Part shown: positions 47,309-58,900 of the stretch, in pieces
Layout of the letters: each line of letters starts with the position of its first letter
Position numbering within the stretch: position 1 is the stretch's first letter
Program-made: the position numbers and the translations under genes
Notes under the pieces: generated by a model
Told to the model about the DNA's origin: nothing
The model's database searches: none
The model's input: only the letters and a program-made list of their open reading frames with translations
Assembly (NCBI GenBank): GCA_002749535.1
Contig: MZZL01000400.1
Coordinates: 310,001 to 374,000, forward strand
Source of the DNA: Apophysomyces variabilis
Lineage: Eukaryota > Mucoromycota > Mucoromycetes > Mucorales > Mucoraceae
Direction: 5' to 3'
DNA: 64,000 bases

Positions 47309-49179
47309 GGAACTAGGAAAGAGAAAGAAATCGGAAAAAGAAAAGAGATCGCCCATTTACGACAACAACCAGATACAATATTTTAGCCAATTTTGGGTGC
47401 ACATTGATCGGGTTCTTTTCGTTCTCCGCCACTATACCCTGGTGTAACCTTTTACGATGAATTCAGGACAGAGAAGCAGTAAACTGGGAGCAATTAAACG
47501 AGATACAAGTCTATCCCCATAACAAAACTACACAGCAAGGGTACGTCTTTGTGTTACAAGTTAACCATGACCATGGAGAAAGTAAAAAGGTGAAAAGGGA
47601 GAGTAAATGAGGATGGCCATGGTTCCTTTTGTCTAAAATGGGTAATTGAAACAAGCCAAGTTTTTGTTTTTGCCGTTTTGCCGCCAATTTTTCCTCTCAA
47701 TCGTGGAAAGGATGCCAGCACTTTCGGAAGCCAAGAGACAATGTCCATTACCCTTGATCCACCTAAGCAGTATCAGTCAAACTACTGTGCAGACAAGAGA
47801 AGCATATCCTTGGACGGTGGCGCCCGTAGCCAGGAATCAAGCCTAGCATTAACCGTATCGATATTCAACCGAGTTCTTCATGTCTCAAGATCAACAGCAC
47901 CGAGACTATCCATAGATAGAGACTTTTTCAAGTTAGTAAAAAAGAGACATAAAAGGATACAAAGGAGTTGACTAAAAGTTGGTGCGCTGTTCGATGGTAC
48001 ACCATGTTTTTTTTCGTCGCCATCTTGAGGAAGGTTACACGAGGGCATTGCAGCGGAAGATGAAAAGAACATGATCAATGTGCTCCCAAAATCGAGTAAA
48101 TGACTGTAGTGCCGGTAAAAGAGGTTGAAACAGCTGCATCGCATAATTGGAAAATAATGTCCTCTATTTTATATTTCTCAATACTTACTGCTATGGTTTG
48201 TGAATTCATATATATAGATATAAGTCATTTATACGTGGCCAACAAAGTTATCTGTTATATCTTGGTGCAAAACCCCGGAATTCCCGTGCAACCAAAAAAA
48301 AAAAGGGTAAAGCTCAGAATGGGAGTGTGAAAGCACTTCCCACCTCCCCCCCATCTCCCTTTCTATCTCTCTCTCTCGACACACTCTTCTTTCTTTTCCT
48401 CATAACATTCGACAGATTTTATTGGATCCTTTCTCCGATGCAATTCTCGGGAGCTGTGTGTGTCTCCTCTTTGTCTATCATGGTTTTCAGACTCACTCTC
48501 CCCCTTTTACCTTCTTCAGCAATGCGTCTCAAGACTGGATATCTTTCTGTTTTACGCAGTGTTTAGTCCATACAGACACATGACGCTAGCGAGCAATGGT
48601 TCGATTATACCCCCTTCATCAAACTAAGATATATAGAGAAAATAGGCAAAGCAAATTCATAAGCCGAAGCAGGAAGAAACATTACAAAGTGAAGATTTTT
48701 AATAGCAGGGATCAGGGCTTCTGTTGTGAATGCATTTACCAAACTATGTCATAGCCGTAGCTATGTCTTTCTTTTATGGAACCAGTGGTCAAAGTATCCT
48801 ACTAGCTAATAGTTTATAACGGATGAACCAGGTGAAGAGACCTGTTCGTGGTAACAGCTGCCGAGATATGCTTGTGCCGCTGTGGCAAATCAAATCAGAG
48901 AGGAAATGTATCAATGGCCATAGGGACATGAGTTGATTTTTCAAGATTTATTAGTATTTCCACAGGATCTTGAAAGATTTACCTCGGTTTTCTGCTTGTT
49001 AAAGACATGCTCGAATAGATTGAAAGGGAACCGGTATGTTTCATAAGTCATCATCAAAGGAACCAAATTTTCTGATTGGCTTTCGCCTTACTTTAATCAG
49101 CCACTGGGTTTGACGGCCTTCACTGCCTTCCTCGCGCCGTCCTTATTTCTCCCTTAGTCTGTTCTCTCTAGAGCCAACG
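47309..49179. other. 1.9-kb divergent intergenic region
   Basis: It should hold promoters for the MFS and esterase genes. A plus-strand open stretch at 47742-47971 (MSITLDPPKQYQSNYC) reads somewhat like protein but has no recognised domain and no splice context. A pure A run is at 48294-48304 and a TATATATAGATA stretch is near 48210. Nothing else supported. Confidence 0.4.
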
Positions 49180-50634
49180 ATGCGATGGATGTACCTGTTC
49201 ATGGTTCTGGGTATATGGTACCTACCATGTTGTTTGGCATCAAGTATCAAAAACCTTGTTGTTTTTGGTGATTCCTACTCTGGCAAGTTCTCCATTCAAA
49301 CTAGCATGACTTGGAAACCAGTAAAGGAACTCATGGAAAGAAAAAAAATTTATTTCTATAGATGTTGGCAACACAGGGCGAAGGACCAATGGACCGTTAT
49401 GGAACGAAAATCTTGCTGTGGGCTGGAATGCTTCACTTTATAACTTTGCTTTTGACGGAGCAGTCTGTGACCATGACCTTTACAAAGCATCCAACGATAC
49501 GATACCCAGTATCAAAGATCAGATCGAGATTTATTATCGGCAAGAGCTCCAACTCACTCCTGCTGATACAGTCTATGCCATTTGGGTCGGTATGAATGAT
49601 ATTGAACGAGCATTGCAAGATCAGAACAGGACAGATCAAGTACCTGATCTGACCAAGACTGTAGAATGCATTGGGCAACAAATGGTAAAGAAGGGGGAGA
49701 AAGAGGGTAAAAACCAAAAAGTATATGTATCAACTTTTTTCTTTGACAGCGAAATATCCGGAAAGTATTTGGTTCGAACCGGTTTCTTATTCTAAGCGTT
49801 CCCCCAATGGATCGTATGCCTTTCTTTCACGGAACAGACTTGGAGACGATCCACAAAAAGGCCTCGATAGAGTTTAATAGATTACTGGCGGCTGAGATAG
49901 AAGGTCGGAATAAGAATCATCACGGTGTTCTGGAATCCGATTTTGTGGATGTCTATCGGCTGTTGAACGATATTGTAGCGGATCCTCAACTTCTTGACTA
50001 TGCCAATGCCGTGGATGCATATTGGGCTGCATGCCAAGGGCAATGTGACGATTCGATGGATTCCTATCTTTGGTGGGATAGTATTCACATAACAGGAGGT
50101 AACTGGAAGACAAAAAGGTCTTTTGTAATTTTATTTTTCTCGAAAAAAAAAATAGGGACACATCGATTAATTGCCAACAGCATTCTGTTATCCTCTTCCT
50201 TTGAACCTGCTACATCACTAGACGAGTCCATGGACGTACAGCAATTAATTTCGGACCCTAAGTCACGATACCATTCTCCTGTTTACAAGCCTGCTCTTAA
50301 TACAGGTCTCATTGACCATGTCATTGAGAAGAAAGAGGCCGATAAGAAGAAGGAAGGAGAGCAAGTTGAAGACGTGCGAGTGGATTCAACAAAGAAAGAG
50401 GAGCACCAAGATGAGGAAGAAGACGACGACGCAATCACTACGGATGCAGGATCGGATGGGTATTCGTTTCAAATGTACATAGGATTGATTGGTGCAGTGA
50501 TGGTTTGTGTTGGTTTCATCATATTTGCGAAGACGCATAGATCGGGTGGTTTGAGTATTTTATCCAGACGGCTCAGGAACAATCAAGGTCGTGGTGCATT
50601 TGTACCTCTGCGTAATATAGAGACTCAGCCCTAA
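49180..50634 (+). CDS. SGNH/GDSL esterase with C-terminal membrane anchor (CE16-like)
   Basis: Four exons (49180-49282, 49362-49684, 49750-50098, 50156-50634) give 417 aa. A signal peptide (MRWMYLFMVLGIWYLPCCLA) precedes block I VVFGDSYSDVGNT with the nucleophile Ser, block III WVGMNDI (the Asn of GxND), and block V WWDSIHIT with the catalytic Asp and His. SVPPMDRMPFF after block III is typical of thermolabile-haemolysin/CE16-type GDSL hydrolases. Beyond the catalytic domain there is an acidic, Lys-rich disordered stretch, a single hydrophobic span (MYIGLIGAVMVCVGFIIFA) and a short basic cytosolic tail, so the enzyme should be a type I membrane protein at the cell surface or in endomembranes. 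Intron 1 starts with GC (GCAAGT..ATAG). Substrate unknown. Confidence 0.9.
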
Positions 50635-51214
50635 GTACGTCAATAGATAGTAATGTAAGATATGAAATATTGTTTTTTTTTCCACAAAGGATATACAGAT
50701 TAACCGATGCATATGAATGGTCGTATTGTCATCTTTTTTTGTTCCTGAGCAGAAAATCACCCTTTGTTTCTTACCAAATCAAAGCTTTTTTTCCCATGAA
50801 ATGTTTCTTCTGTTTATTTGGAATTTGGATTTAGTTTGCATATAGCAATTCAAGGCACCGTAGAACTAAACAAATTGACAAGATGATGATGATTAATGAT
50901 TATGATAGGTTAATCGCCTCAATATTTCCATGATGGTAAAAGAGAAGCTAAAATACCAATTCACAGTTCCTATCTTATTCTATCATAAGGGTGTGAATCC
51001 AGAAACAAAGTCTTGTCCGAATCCGTGCGAGCTTTACTGCTTCGTTCTTCTTTTTTTTTTTTTAATGCGACATGACTCCGTCTGATCCATTGTTTCGCGA
51101 GTTCATCTCAATTTTCTTTTTCTGTTCTTTCTACGTTTGTTCTCTCTTTCTCCCCTTCTCTTTGTTTTTGTCACTGAAAGTCTTTTTCTCTTCCTTTGTT
51201 ATTTTGAAGCAAAC
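50635..51214. other. Intergenic region esterase / homeodomain gene
   Basis: Poly-T runs at 51051-51062 and long pyrimidine tracts up to the next start; no gene. Confidence 0.5.
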
Positions 51215-51991
51215 ATGTCGGATGAAGTACCATGGCTTAGCTTCTTTTTGGATAATGATTATCATATGATCACTGGTTTAGACGACCCTGTAGGTTTGCA
51301 ATTGGATCCCTCTGTTAGTTGGCCCGACCATGTCATTAGCAGTTCAAGTTCAGAGTGCTTTAATGCACAATTACTCGAACTTTTCTCAAAGATTAAGGTG
51401 ATCGACCCAGCCCCTCTCATTGTAGAGAGTGATTTGCTATGTAATTGTTACTGTGATTGGTGTCGATTTCTCCGTTATGGCATGTTATGGATTCCATTGA
51501 ACTCCGTCCAATGTGTAAGACCGGATGTCTTGCTCCTTTCGGTCCAGGGCAGCGAGGTTTCAAATGCAAAAGAAGCCTTTGGAGCGCCTGACTCTATCGA
51601 ACAAAAAAGATCTATCGTCCCCTCCAATCCCAAGAAAAAGACCTCTCTGAATGCAAGGACGAAGAAACTGAAAAAGTTCACGGCGCGTCAGACTTCGCAT
51701 TGGTACGATCCAAGTACACTTAAGTACCTCAAGTCGGTATTTTATAATGTCTTCAGTAAACAAGACAGATTAACAAGAGAAGAGCGCCGAAAAGTTCACT
51801 TGCACACGGGTATACATCCCAGAAAGATTACGTACTGGTTCTCAAATCACAAGCGACGCTATCGGCGGTCATTGCAGAACTTTATCAAGATTCAGCGTAG
51901 CGTCCGTTGGGTGAAAACTTATGAAGACTTCCTAGTATGGCGCCATTCACAAGGCTTACCGGAAGAAATGAAAGAAAACGAAATTCTTTGA
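51215..51991 (+). CDS. Homeodomain protein, intron-free
   Basis: A single exon encodes 258 aa starting MSDEVPWLSFFLDND. Residues about 150-215 form a homeodomain: a basic N-terminal arm (KKLKKFTARQT), helix 1 (STLKYLKSVFYNVF), helix 2 (TREERRKVHLHTG) and helix 3 with the W-F-x-N signature (ITYWFSNHKRRYRRS). The Asn that contacts adenine is present. The usual Arg after it is His (WFSNHK), followed by a very basic run. The N-terminal 130 residues have a Cys-rich patch (LLCNCYCDWC). Fungal homeodomain genes include developmental and mating-type regulators; nothing here decides the role. The in-frame ATG upstream (51137) would add a hydrophobic leader and is rejected. Confidence 0.85.
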   Translation: MSDEVPWLSFFLDNDYHMITGLDDPVGLQLDPSVSWPDHVISSSSSECFNAQLLELFSKIKVIDPAPLIVESDLLCNCYCDWCRFLRYGMLWIPLNSVQCVRPDVLLLSVQGSEVSNAKEAFGAPDSIEQKRSIVPSNPKKKTSLNARTKKLKKFTARQTSHWYDPSTLKYLKSVFYNVFSKQDRLTREERRKVHLHTGIHPRKITYWFSNHKRRYRRSLQNFIKIQRSVRWVKTYEDFLVWRHSQGLPEEMKENEIL

Positions 51992-52253
51992 CCGCAACAA
52001 ACATACCATTATCGAGGTTTTTACCCTATTAATATATTGTATATATGAAGATTTACTATTGGCATCAGAAAAGAAAAAAATTCTTCCTGCGGAATCTTAT
52101 CTTTCACTTATCGCATACAAATATATAATGTTTGCATGTTTTTACTCTTACTTTTGCTGCTTTATTCCATCTTAAGAATGCATCAACGAAGGAGACGAAA
52201 GGGGGAGAAAAAGAAATATATACCAGATATTTAAAGTGAAGTGTCTATCAATC

Positions 52254-53751
52254 CTAATCCAGGTTTTCCTGAGCAAGATCGGCAATATCTGCCGACGGTG
52301 AATGTGCCTTTGCATTAGTTTCATCATAAGCATAAAAATCGGCAACCGTCAAAGGTCGTGTGTTGATATTCTACCAAAAAAAAAAAATTCAATCCCAAGC
52401 CCATCATGCGTAGCTTCCACAAAAGATGTCGATTACCTTGGTATCAATGTTTAATAGATCTTTGCTTGCATCATCGCTTACAGTCGTGGGCTGAACGGAC
52501 CGAACGAATTCGCGAATGGGTATCATGGCGGCGTGACGGCAAAGCTCTTTCAAATCAGAGCCGGAACATCCTGCTGTCCGTTGAACCAATTCTGCCATGT
52601 TAAAGTCCGGTGCCAAATCGATATCCTTGAGAAGCTAGAAAAAGAACGTTAGCGCACACCATGGCGCACGAATAGTTTCCTTTTTTACCAATTCAAGGAT
52701 ACTCTTTCGTTGGGATTCTGTTGGTAGTCTGACAGCAAATCGTTTTGGCATTCTCCGGAGGATAGCTTGGTCAATGTCATTTGGTCGGTTGGTGGCGCCC
52801 AAAATCACTACCCGACCATCTTCGCCTGTCGTCAAACCATCCCACAACGTCATGAACTCCGCCTTCATCATGCCTGTCGTTTCATGATCCGTACTTCGTC
52901 GCTCACGAAGGAAGGCGTCTATTTCGTCTATGAATACAATGGACGGCTGAAGCTTCCGAGCCAAAGAAAACACTGCCGCGACAAGTCTGTTAGATTCACC
53001 ATAAAATTTGTCGGTCAACGTTGACACGTGAAGATTGATAAACGTTGAGTTGCTTTCTTTTGCAAGTGCCTTGGCGAGCATGGTCTTGCCACAGCCAGGT
53101 GGCCCATAAAGTAATACACCCTTTGGAGCACCTAACAATCCCGATCGCGAGGTGAATAATTCTGGATAACATAATGGATAAATCAAGCTCTCGCGCAAGT
53201 CTTGAATGATATGATCAAGTCCGCCAATCTCTGTATGACCCAAAGCAAAAAGAAAAAAAAAAAGACAAGAATGCCCGTCAATCAGTTGTTCCAGCGACCC
53301 TTTTTTTTTTTTCTAATTCTCTAATACAGAGAATGTATAATGTCATACGTTTGAAATTGACTTGGATATCTTCGGGATGAACCACCTCAGTTGCAATGAT
53401 TTGTTCGTACTCCGTTAACTTCAAGTCCTTGACCTGGCCAAGCAAAATAAACAAAAGATAGATGAATATCCTGCCTCAAATGATGTGTGTAAATGATATA
53501 ACTTACGCCCAGCTTCCCCAGGATCTTGGTGCTTTTGTCTTTCGCTTCCTGACGTTTTGACCTGGTAGGATCGAGTGATCCAACGATCCACTTGAAGGCA
53601 AAGTAGAACGCTACTTGGGACAATGCAAACACGGCGACTAGAAAGATGGTTTACACTGAATCAGACACGGAATGCAGACCAAAGCGTTTCCATTAATACC
53701 GTCAGCCGCATACTTCTTTGTTTCTGGTCGTTGTATCCATGATTTGATCAT
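52254..53751 (-). CDS. MSP1: MSP1/ATAD1 AAA-ATPase of the mitochondrial outer membrane
   Basis: Six exons (53751-53700, 53637-53507, 53433-53349, 53230-52689, 52634-52437, 52370-52254) give 374 aa. An N-terminal membrane helix ([19 protein letters not shown]) is followed by the linker, Walker A GPPGCGKT, pore loop KFYGES, Walker [10 protein letters not shown], sensor 1 GATNRP, the arginine region LRRMPKRF, and [16 protein letters not shown] of the lid. Msp1 extracts mislocalised tail-anchored proteins from the outer mitochondrial and peroxisomal membrane. Exons 1-3 and part of exon 4 occur again, identical, at 53861-54606. I take that as an assembly duplicate, so the promoter really continues from 54607. 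The start [17 protein letters not shown] is set by phase across the first intron. Confidence 0.94.
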
Positions 53752-53859
53752 CCTTTTTAGTCCTTTTTTATTTTACTCAACTCCTCCCAAATCCACACGT
53801 TTATCAAAAATCGGTGTAGATTTGAAACCCCGATCAGCGAACGTCATCAAAGGGCATTG
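53114..53859. repeat. First copy of an exact 746-bp tandem duplication (assembly artefact likely)
   Basis: Identical to 53861-54606 at an offset of 747 bp. The copies are separated by one N at 53860. It covers the 5' half of MSP1, including introns, homopolymer runs and upstream sequence. Confidence 0.9.
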
Positions 53860-53860
53860 N

Positions 53861-54606
53861 ATACACCCTTTGGAGCACCTAACAATCCCGATCGCGAGGT
53901 GAATAATTCTGGATAACATAATGGATAAATCAAGCTCTCGCGCAAGTCTTGAATGATATGATCAAGTCCGCCAATCTCTGTATGACCCAAAGCAAAAAGA
54001 AAAAAAAAAAGACAAGAATGCCCGTCAATCAGTTGTTCCAGCGACCCTTTTTTTTTTTTCTAATTCTCTAATACAGAGAATGTATAATGTCATACGTTTG
54101 AAATTGACTTGGATATCTTCGGGATGAACCACCTCAGTTGCAATGATTTGTTCGTACTCCGTTAACTTCAAGTCCTTGACCTGGCCAAGCAAAATAAACA
54201 AAAGATAGATGAATATCCTGCCTCAAATGATGTGTGTAAATGATATAACTTACGCCCAGCTTCCCCAGGATCTTGGTGCTTTTGTCTTTCGCTTCCTGAC
54301 GTTTTGACCTGGTAGGATCGAGTGATCCAACGATCCACTTGAAGGCAAAGTAGAACGCTACTTGGGACAATGCAAACACGGCGACTAGAAAGATGGTTTA
54401 CACTGAATCAGACACGGAATGCAGACCAAAGCGTTTCCATTAATACCGTCAGCCGCATACTTCTTTGTTTCTGGTCGTTGTATCCATGATTTGATCATCC
54501 TTTTTAGTCCTTTTTTATTTTACTCAACTCCTCCCAAATCCACACGTTTATCAAAAATCGGTGTAGATTTGAAACCCCGATCAGCGAACGTCATCAAAGG
54601 GCATTG
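53861..54606 (-). pseudogene. Duplicate 5' part of MSP1 (second copy of the 746-bp repeat)
   Basis: Begins just after the single N in the middle of MSP1 exon 4 and repeats the gene start. It has no 3' half. Perfect identity even in introns and A/T runs points to two contig ends that overlap but were not merged, rather than a real duplication. Confidence 0.85.
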
Positions 54607-55947
54607 GCATTGCTTTAGGCCGAATTATTAACACAATGAGAGCGTTAAGATAGCCAACAGTGCCGGAAATACACATGGGGTGTGAAACTGCTTGCTTCTA
54701 CTCCCAACAAGGTGTAGGTGGCCCTGCCGTCATCAATGGACTGCTAGTCTTAAATTGCGTCTATGTATTTGAAAGTTTCAGGACTTTGCTTTGTAGCCCT
54801 TACCTAAACCACTTCCGTCCCTCTCAAGTATCCGACAGCAATTGATACGCAATATTGTTGACTAGATTTTGTGCTAAAATGGAAGCTTAGTAACAAGCAT
54901 GCCAACATCAAGTAATCGTTGCGGGCACGTTATGATAAATCGACTCGGAATGATTGGAGCGGTTGTCGTTTCATCAAAAGGAACTGCGCACCTGTAACAA
55001 GACATTATTGTTTTCTTGGGACAGATTTTAGAGGGATAAAAGCGCCTTTCTCTCTACGTTATGTGATGTGCTTTGGAAGAATTGGTACCCTTTCGAGATT
55101 CGGTGTGTTAGTGTGATAGGAAAAAGACCGGATATCTTATTGCTACCCACGTTCGTTCATTCCTCTCTACGTACTGTTTTCGTGCGATCCAGAGCATACA
55201 ATAAAGATTGCTTGTTTTAATATATCTAGGCCTCACACCTAGGAAACAAGAACGTTTGCAAGTCTAATCCAGGCTTAGTTAATTTCTTACTGAATCGTAG
55301 ATTGGATCTACCTTCAATGCCACGGTACATTAAACTGCTCGTTCTCGCATGCTAAGCAAGTCCTTGTGCCCTAGTTAAAGCAGATGAAATTGTTTCCGGA
55401 TCATTAGAAACGCTAAAATTTGATTTCTTGAAGGCATATTGCGACATTTCATTGAGAATTATACAAATCCAACAGTGTGTCCGTATCTAGCTCCACGATA
55501 AGAAAGAAACACACTGAAATTGCACGTCTGTGTTACGATCACGAGTAAGCTATGATATATTTTACATTATTGCATGGAGATGCTTCTCTTAAACGTCTTA
55601 GACAATGTCTGACAGGTGCCTAACCTAGAAGAAGCACAGGATTCATGTTTGCTCTTTAGCAGTTTTTTTTGCTTTAAGGGAAACTACATCTCCTAACGAG
55701 GGGTCTAAGTGAATCCGAGTGAAAGTTAGAGGAAGACGTATGCTTTGAATCGACAGGAAAATCTCGTTGATGTACTCTATGATGCTTTTCGACAATGGTA
55801 GCTTTATTTACATGGAGAGCAGACATCCAATCTGCTATTTCCACGTCTGAAACGCGGTCAGACCGAGAAACCCCTTATTTTCTCCTATTCCTTTTTTTAA
55901 ATCTGTTTTCCTTTATAACCAATGTTAGGAATACATTCCCTTCGCCA
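54607..55947. other. Intergenic region MSP1 upstream / RasGEF 3' flank
   Basis: 1.3 kb without a supported gene. Confidence 0.5.
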
Positions 55948-58900
55948 TCATTGCGTAGTATACGCTTGGGTCTCGCAAGAACCGGGACCACGATAGTTAT
56001 AAGCCGCTTGGATACGTGTCTCTATCGCATCTGCCACTTGATCCAAAGGAGCATCATTGTGATCGTCGAACACAGATCGAAATACACCTGGGAAGAAAGG
56101 AAGATATTCCAGGTCACCAGCAAACCAGTAGTTTTCGCTGGTGTAATTGAGCACATTATCGATGAATTTGCTCAGCGTTCGGAACTTGGAGAAATTAATC
56201 AGCCTTGTGCTTGTGAGCGTTGGATTGCCGTCGATATAGAATGTCAAATCTTTCAGAACCATGGGAAAGAAAGGAATGGTCGGGGCCTTTGCCTTAACAA
56301 GAGCCTGACGGTACACGCTCATGTTATTGGTTACATCCAGGTAATTTTGGAGTGTCTGGAACGTGGTGAGATCGCGTGTGGAGAGCCCTTGCCAATCTTG
56401 CAACTTTTGCACCGGCTGAGCCAGCAACCCCATGGTGATCACCATGCTGGTGTGAAAATTGCTCCATTCAAGGCACAGCTATGACAAATCCCGTGATGGG
56501 GTTATTTTTCGAACTTTTTCTATCGTTTCAACCATTGTTTACCTTGGCCACTTCAATCAGTTTACGAAGCAGTGCCCGTCGCTGTTTGGACTGCTTTAAT
56601 GTACATAACTCATGAGACACCCAGTGACTCAACTAGTTAGAAAGTGAGAAGAACGTTAAGTAATGCGTCCTAGGCTGGGTTGCCTTTTTATCAGGTGCTT
56701 ACCATATTTGCGCGCTTTGTTAGCATATCAATATAGTCAGTGCTCTTTGGACTAGCTTTATCGCGGTGATTCCTTCCGTTGTTCATGTACTCATATGCAG
56801 TGATGCATTTGAATATGTAAAAGTCCGCCAAAGTCAGGTAGCGTGCGATCTCTTTGCCTTCGAATGCGATCAACGTCGTTGCAGAAGATGAGACCTGCGA
56901 GGTGACAGAAAGGGTAGGTGAATCGGGAGGGGTGTTCATACTCGATACGAACGATAAAAGGCTAGGGGCTGCGGACGGCCGTCGCGGAGGAATTTGGGGT
57001 GAAATGCAAGGATGGGATGGTGTAGAGGGAATCGATGCGCCAACTCGAAGAGCAGCTAAGGACTGAGAAGACAATGCAACGAGTGAATGTCGCTTTCGCG
57101 TATTCTGAGACATCTAAGTGTAAACCCGCACATAAAAAAACAAGAGATCGATATAATTAGAAAAGAAGCGATCTTTCAAAGGAACAAAAGGGTCTGTAGC
57201 AACTCTTGTTTCTTTTTTTACCTGCAGATCTAATGACTCCTTTATCATATTTGCCTCGGTAGTAAAGCCTGCACGTTGGATATCGTTTTCAATGAACAAT
57301 TCCAAGCGATTAAGCAGTGCAGGATTGTTTTTGAAGTCTTGGTGTTGCAATTTGATCCACCGCGAGATCACATTGAGCACTCTGCATAAGCAAACAAAAC
57401 AAGGGCTTAAGTAGGTCCATTATTCTCCCTTTTTGCAGCTATACATACTTGACCTGGATACATCGCTGCCACTTCTTTAGGTAGTCAAGTTCACTTGCCA
57501 TGGAATCCATATGGAATCGAGCAATTAGATTGTCCAGTAGGTCCATAGAATCTGTGAAACACGCATGGCTTAACAAATAGGTATCCACATAATCAAGATC
57601 TAAGAGAAACATCTGTTAACCAAACCGTTATTCTAAACCGATCCTTCTACCTTGAGCCGTTTCATCGGCTAGCTTCTGGAATAGCTTTTCTGCTGTCCCT
57701 GCAAATACGAATAGCTTGCCAGCGATCACTTCCAGCAGCAGGACCTCTCGGCCATGTTCAGATATCCGTATCAGCTTGGGATGATTTTCCTGGCACTGTC
57801 CTGAAAGTGTAAAAGTAGATTGATATTCAGTAAGGTCTTCCTCGGATTTTTGTTCTTTTTTCCTGTTTACCTGCAGATGGATGCATAGGATTTGCTCGGA
57901 AAACCTGCAATGGAAGAGGGGCTCAATCCTAGTTTGCACCTTTTTCATTTTAGTCACAAGATCTTACCTCACGTTCGTCAAACGTCCCACTAGGAATAGG
58001 AGAAAGAGGAGGTGGAGGAGGGGACGACTTTTTCAACGTAATGCTCGATTGATTACGTTTGAGGCGCAGGATATTCCAGGTACTTTTTTTTGGTTTGTAA
58101 AAATATATCAGCTTTTATCACCGTGTCGGAATTCATACCTGTCATCTGCTTTGGATGGAACCTTGGAAGGTGTCTTCGAAGACTTTTTGGATGGTAAATG
58201 CACAGATTTGCTGTTTTTGGCTTGTAGTGGTACATGATGATTGTTGGTATTAATACACATACTGCTAGTACGTGGCGGTATCGGGATAGGTAAAGAGGGC
58301 ATGGAAGGAGGAGGTGTGCCCATCTGTACGCGTCTTATATCACCTTCAGAACGACAATGTTTCATTTTAGTTTCGTCTTTCGTAGCCAACAACAAGGTGG
58401 ACTTGGTTGATATTGTGTTGGTTGGTAAAGGATCTGGCAAGTTGTCTTTAGGAGATTCAGCCTTTTCTGTGATTGTTTCCCGTTCTTCTTCCAAAACTGG
58501 TGCAGTGGGTGCACTTCTTAGAATGGAATGGAGGGTTGAATGCGACGAAGATGAGCGGGCGGAGAAATAGGAAGAATCCGAAGAAGCTACCATATCGGCG
58601 TTCTTATCTAACGAGCAGAAATCATCTATGGCTTCATAATAATCTTCCTCGTGATATTCAGTATTTTCATCTGCGTCGTTATGGTTTATCATGGATGCTG
58701 ACACGGGCGGGGATGGAAGGGACGTATACTCGAAAAAGGATGGGTCATCATAATAGTGTTCGGACGGATCAAGGAGATGATATTTCTGCGTATGGTCGGG
58801 TTGCCGATGCTTCGCTTTATCGATAACAGGCAGTGGTGGTGGCGGTATGGGTGGTGGCGAAAAGAGTTCATTTGCTCCCATTTGTTCGCTCTGCACAATT

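Noticed and set aside
51137..51214. Hydrophobic N-terminal extension of the homeodomain protein
   Set aside because: Comes from translating a pyrimidine-rich 5' UTR; a nuclear factor is unlikely to start with it.
53861..54606. A second, truncated MSP1 gene from a real duplication
   Set aside because: Perfect identity in introns and homopolymers plus a single N at the junction fit an assembly overlap much better.
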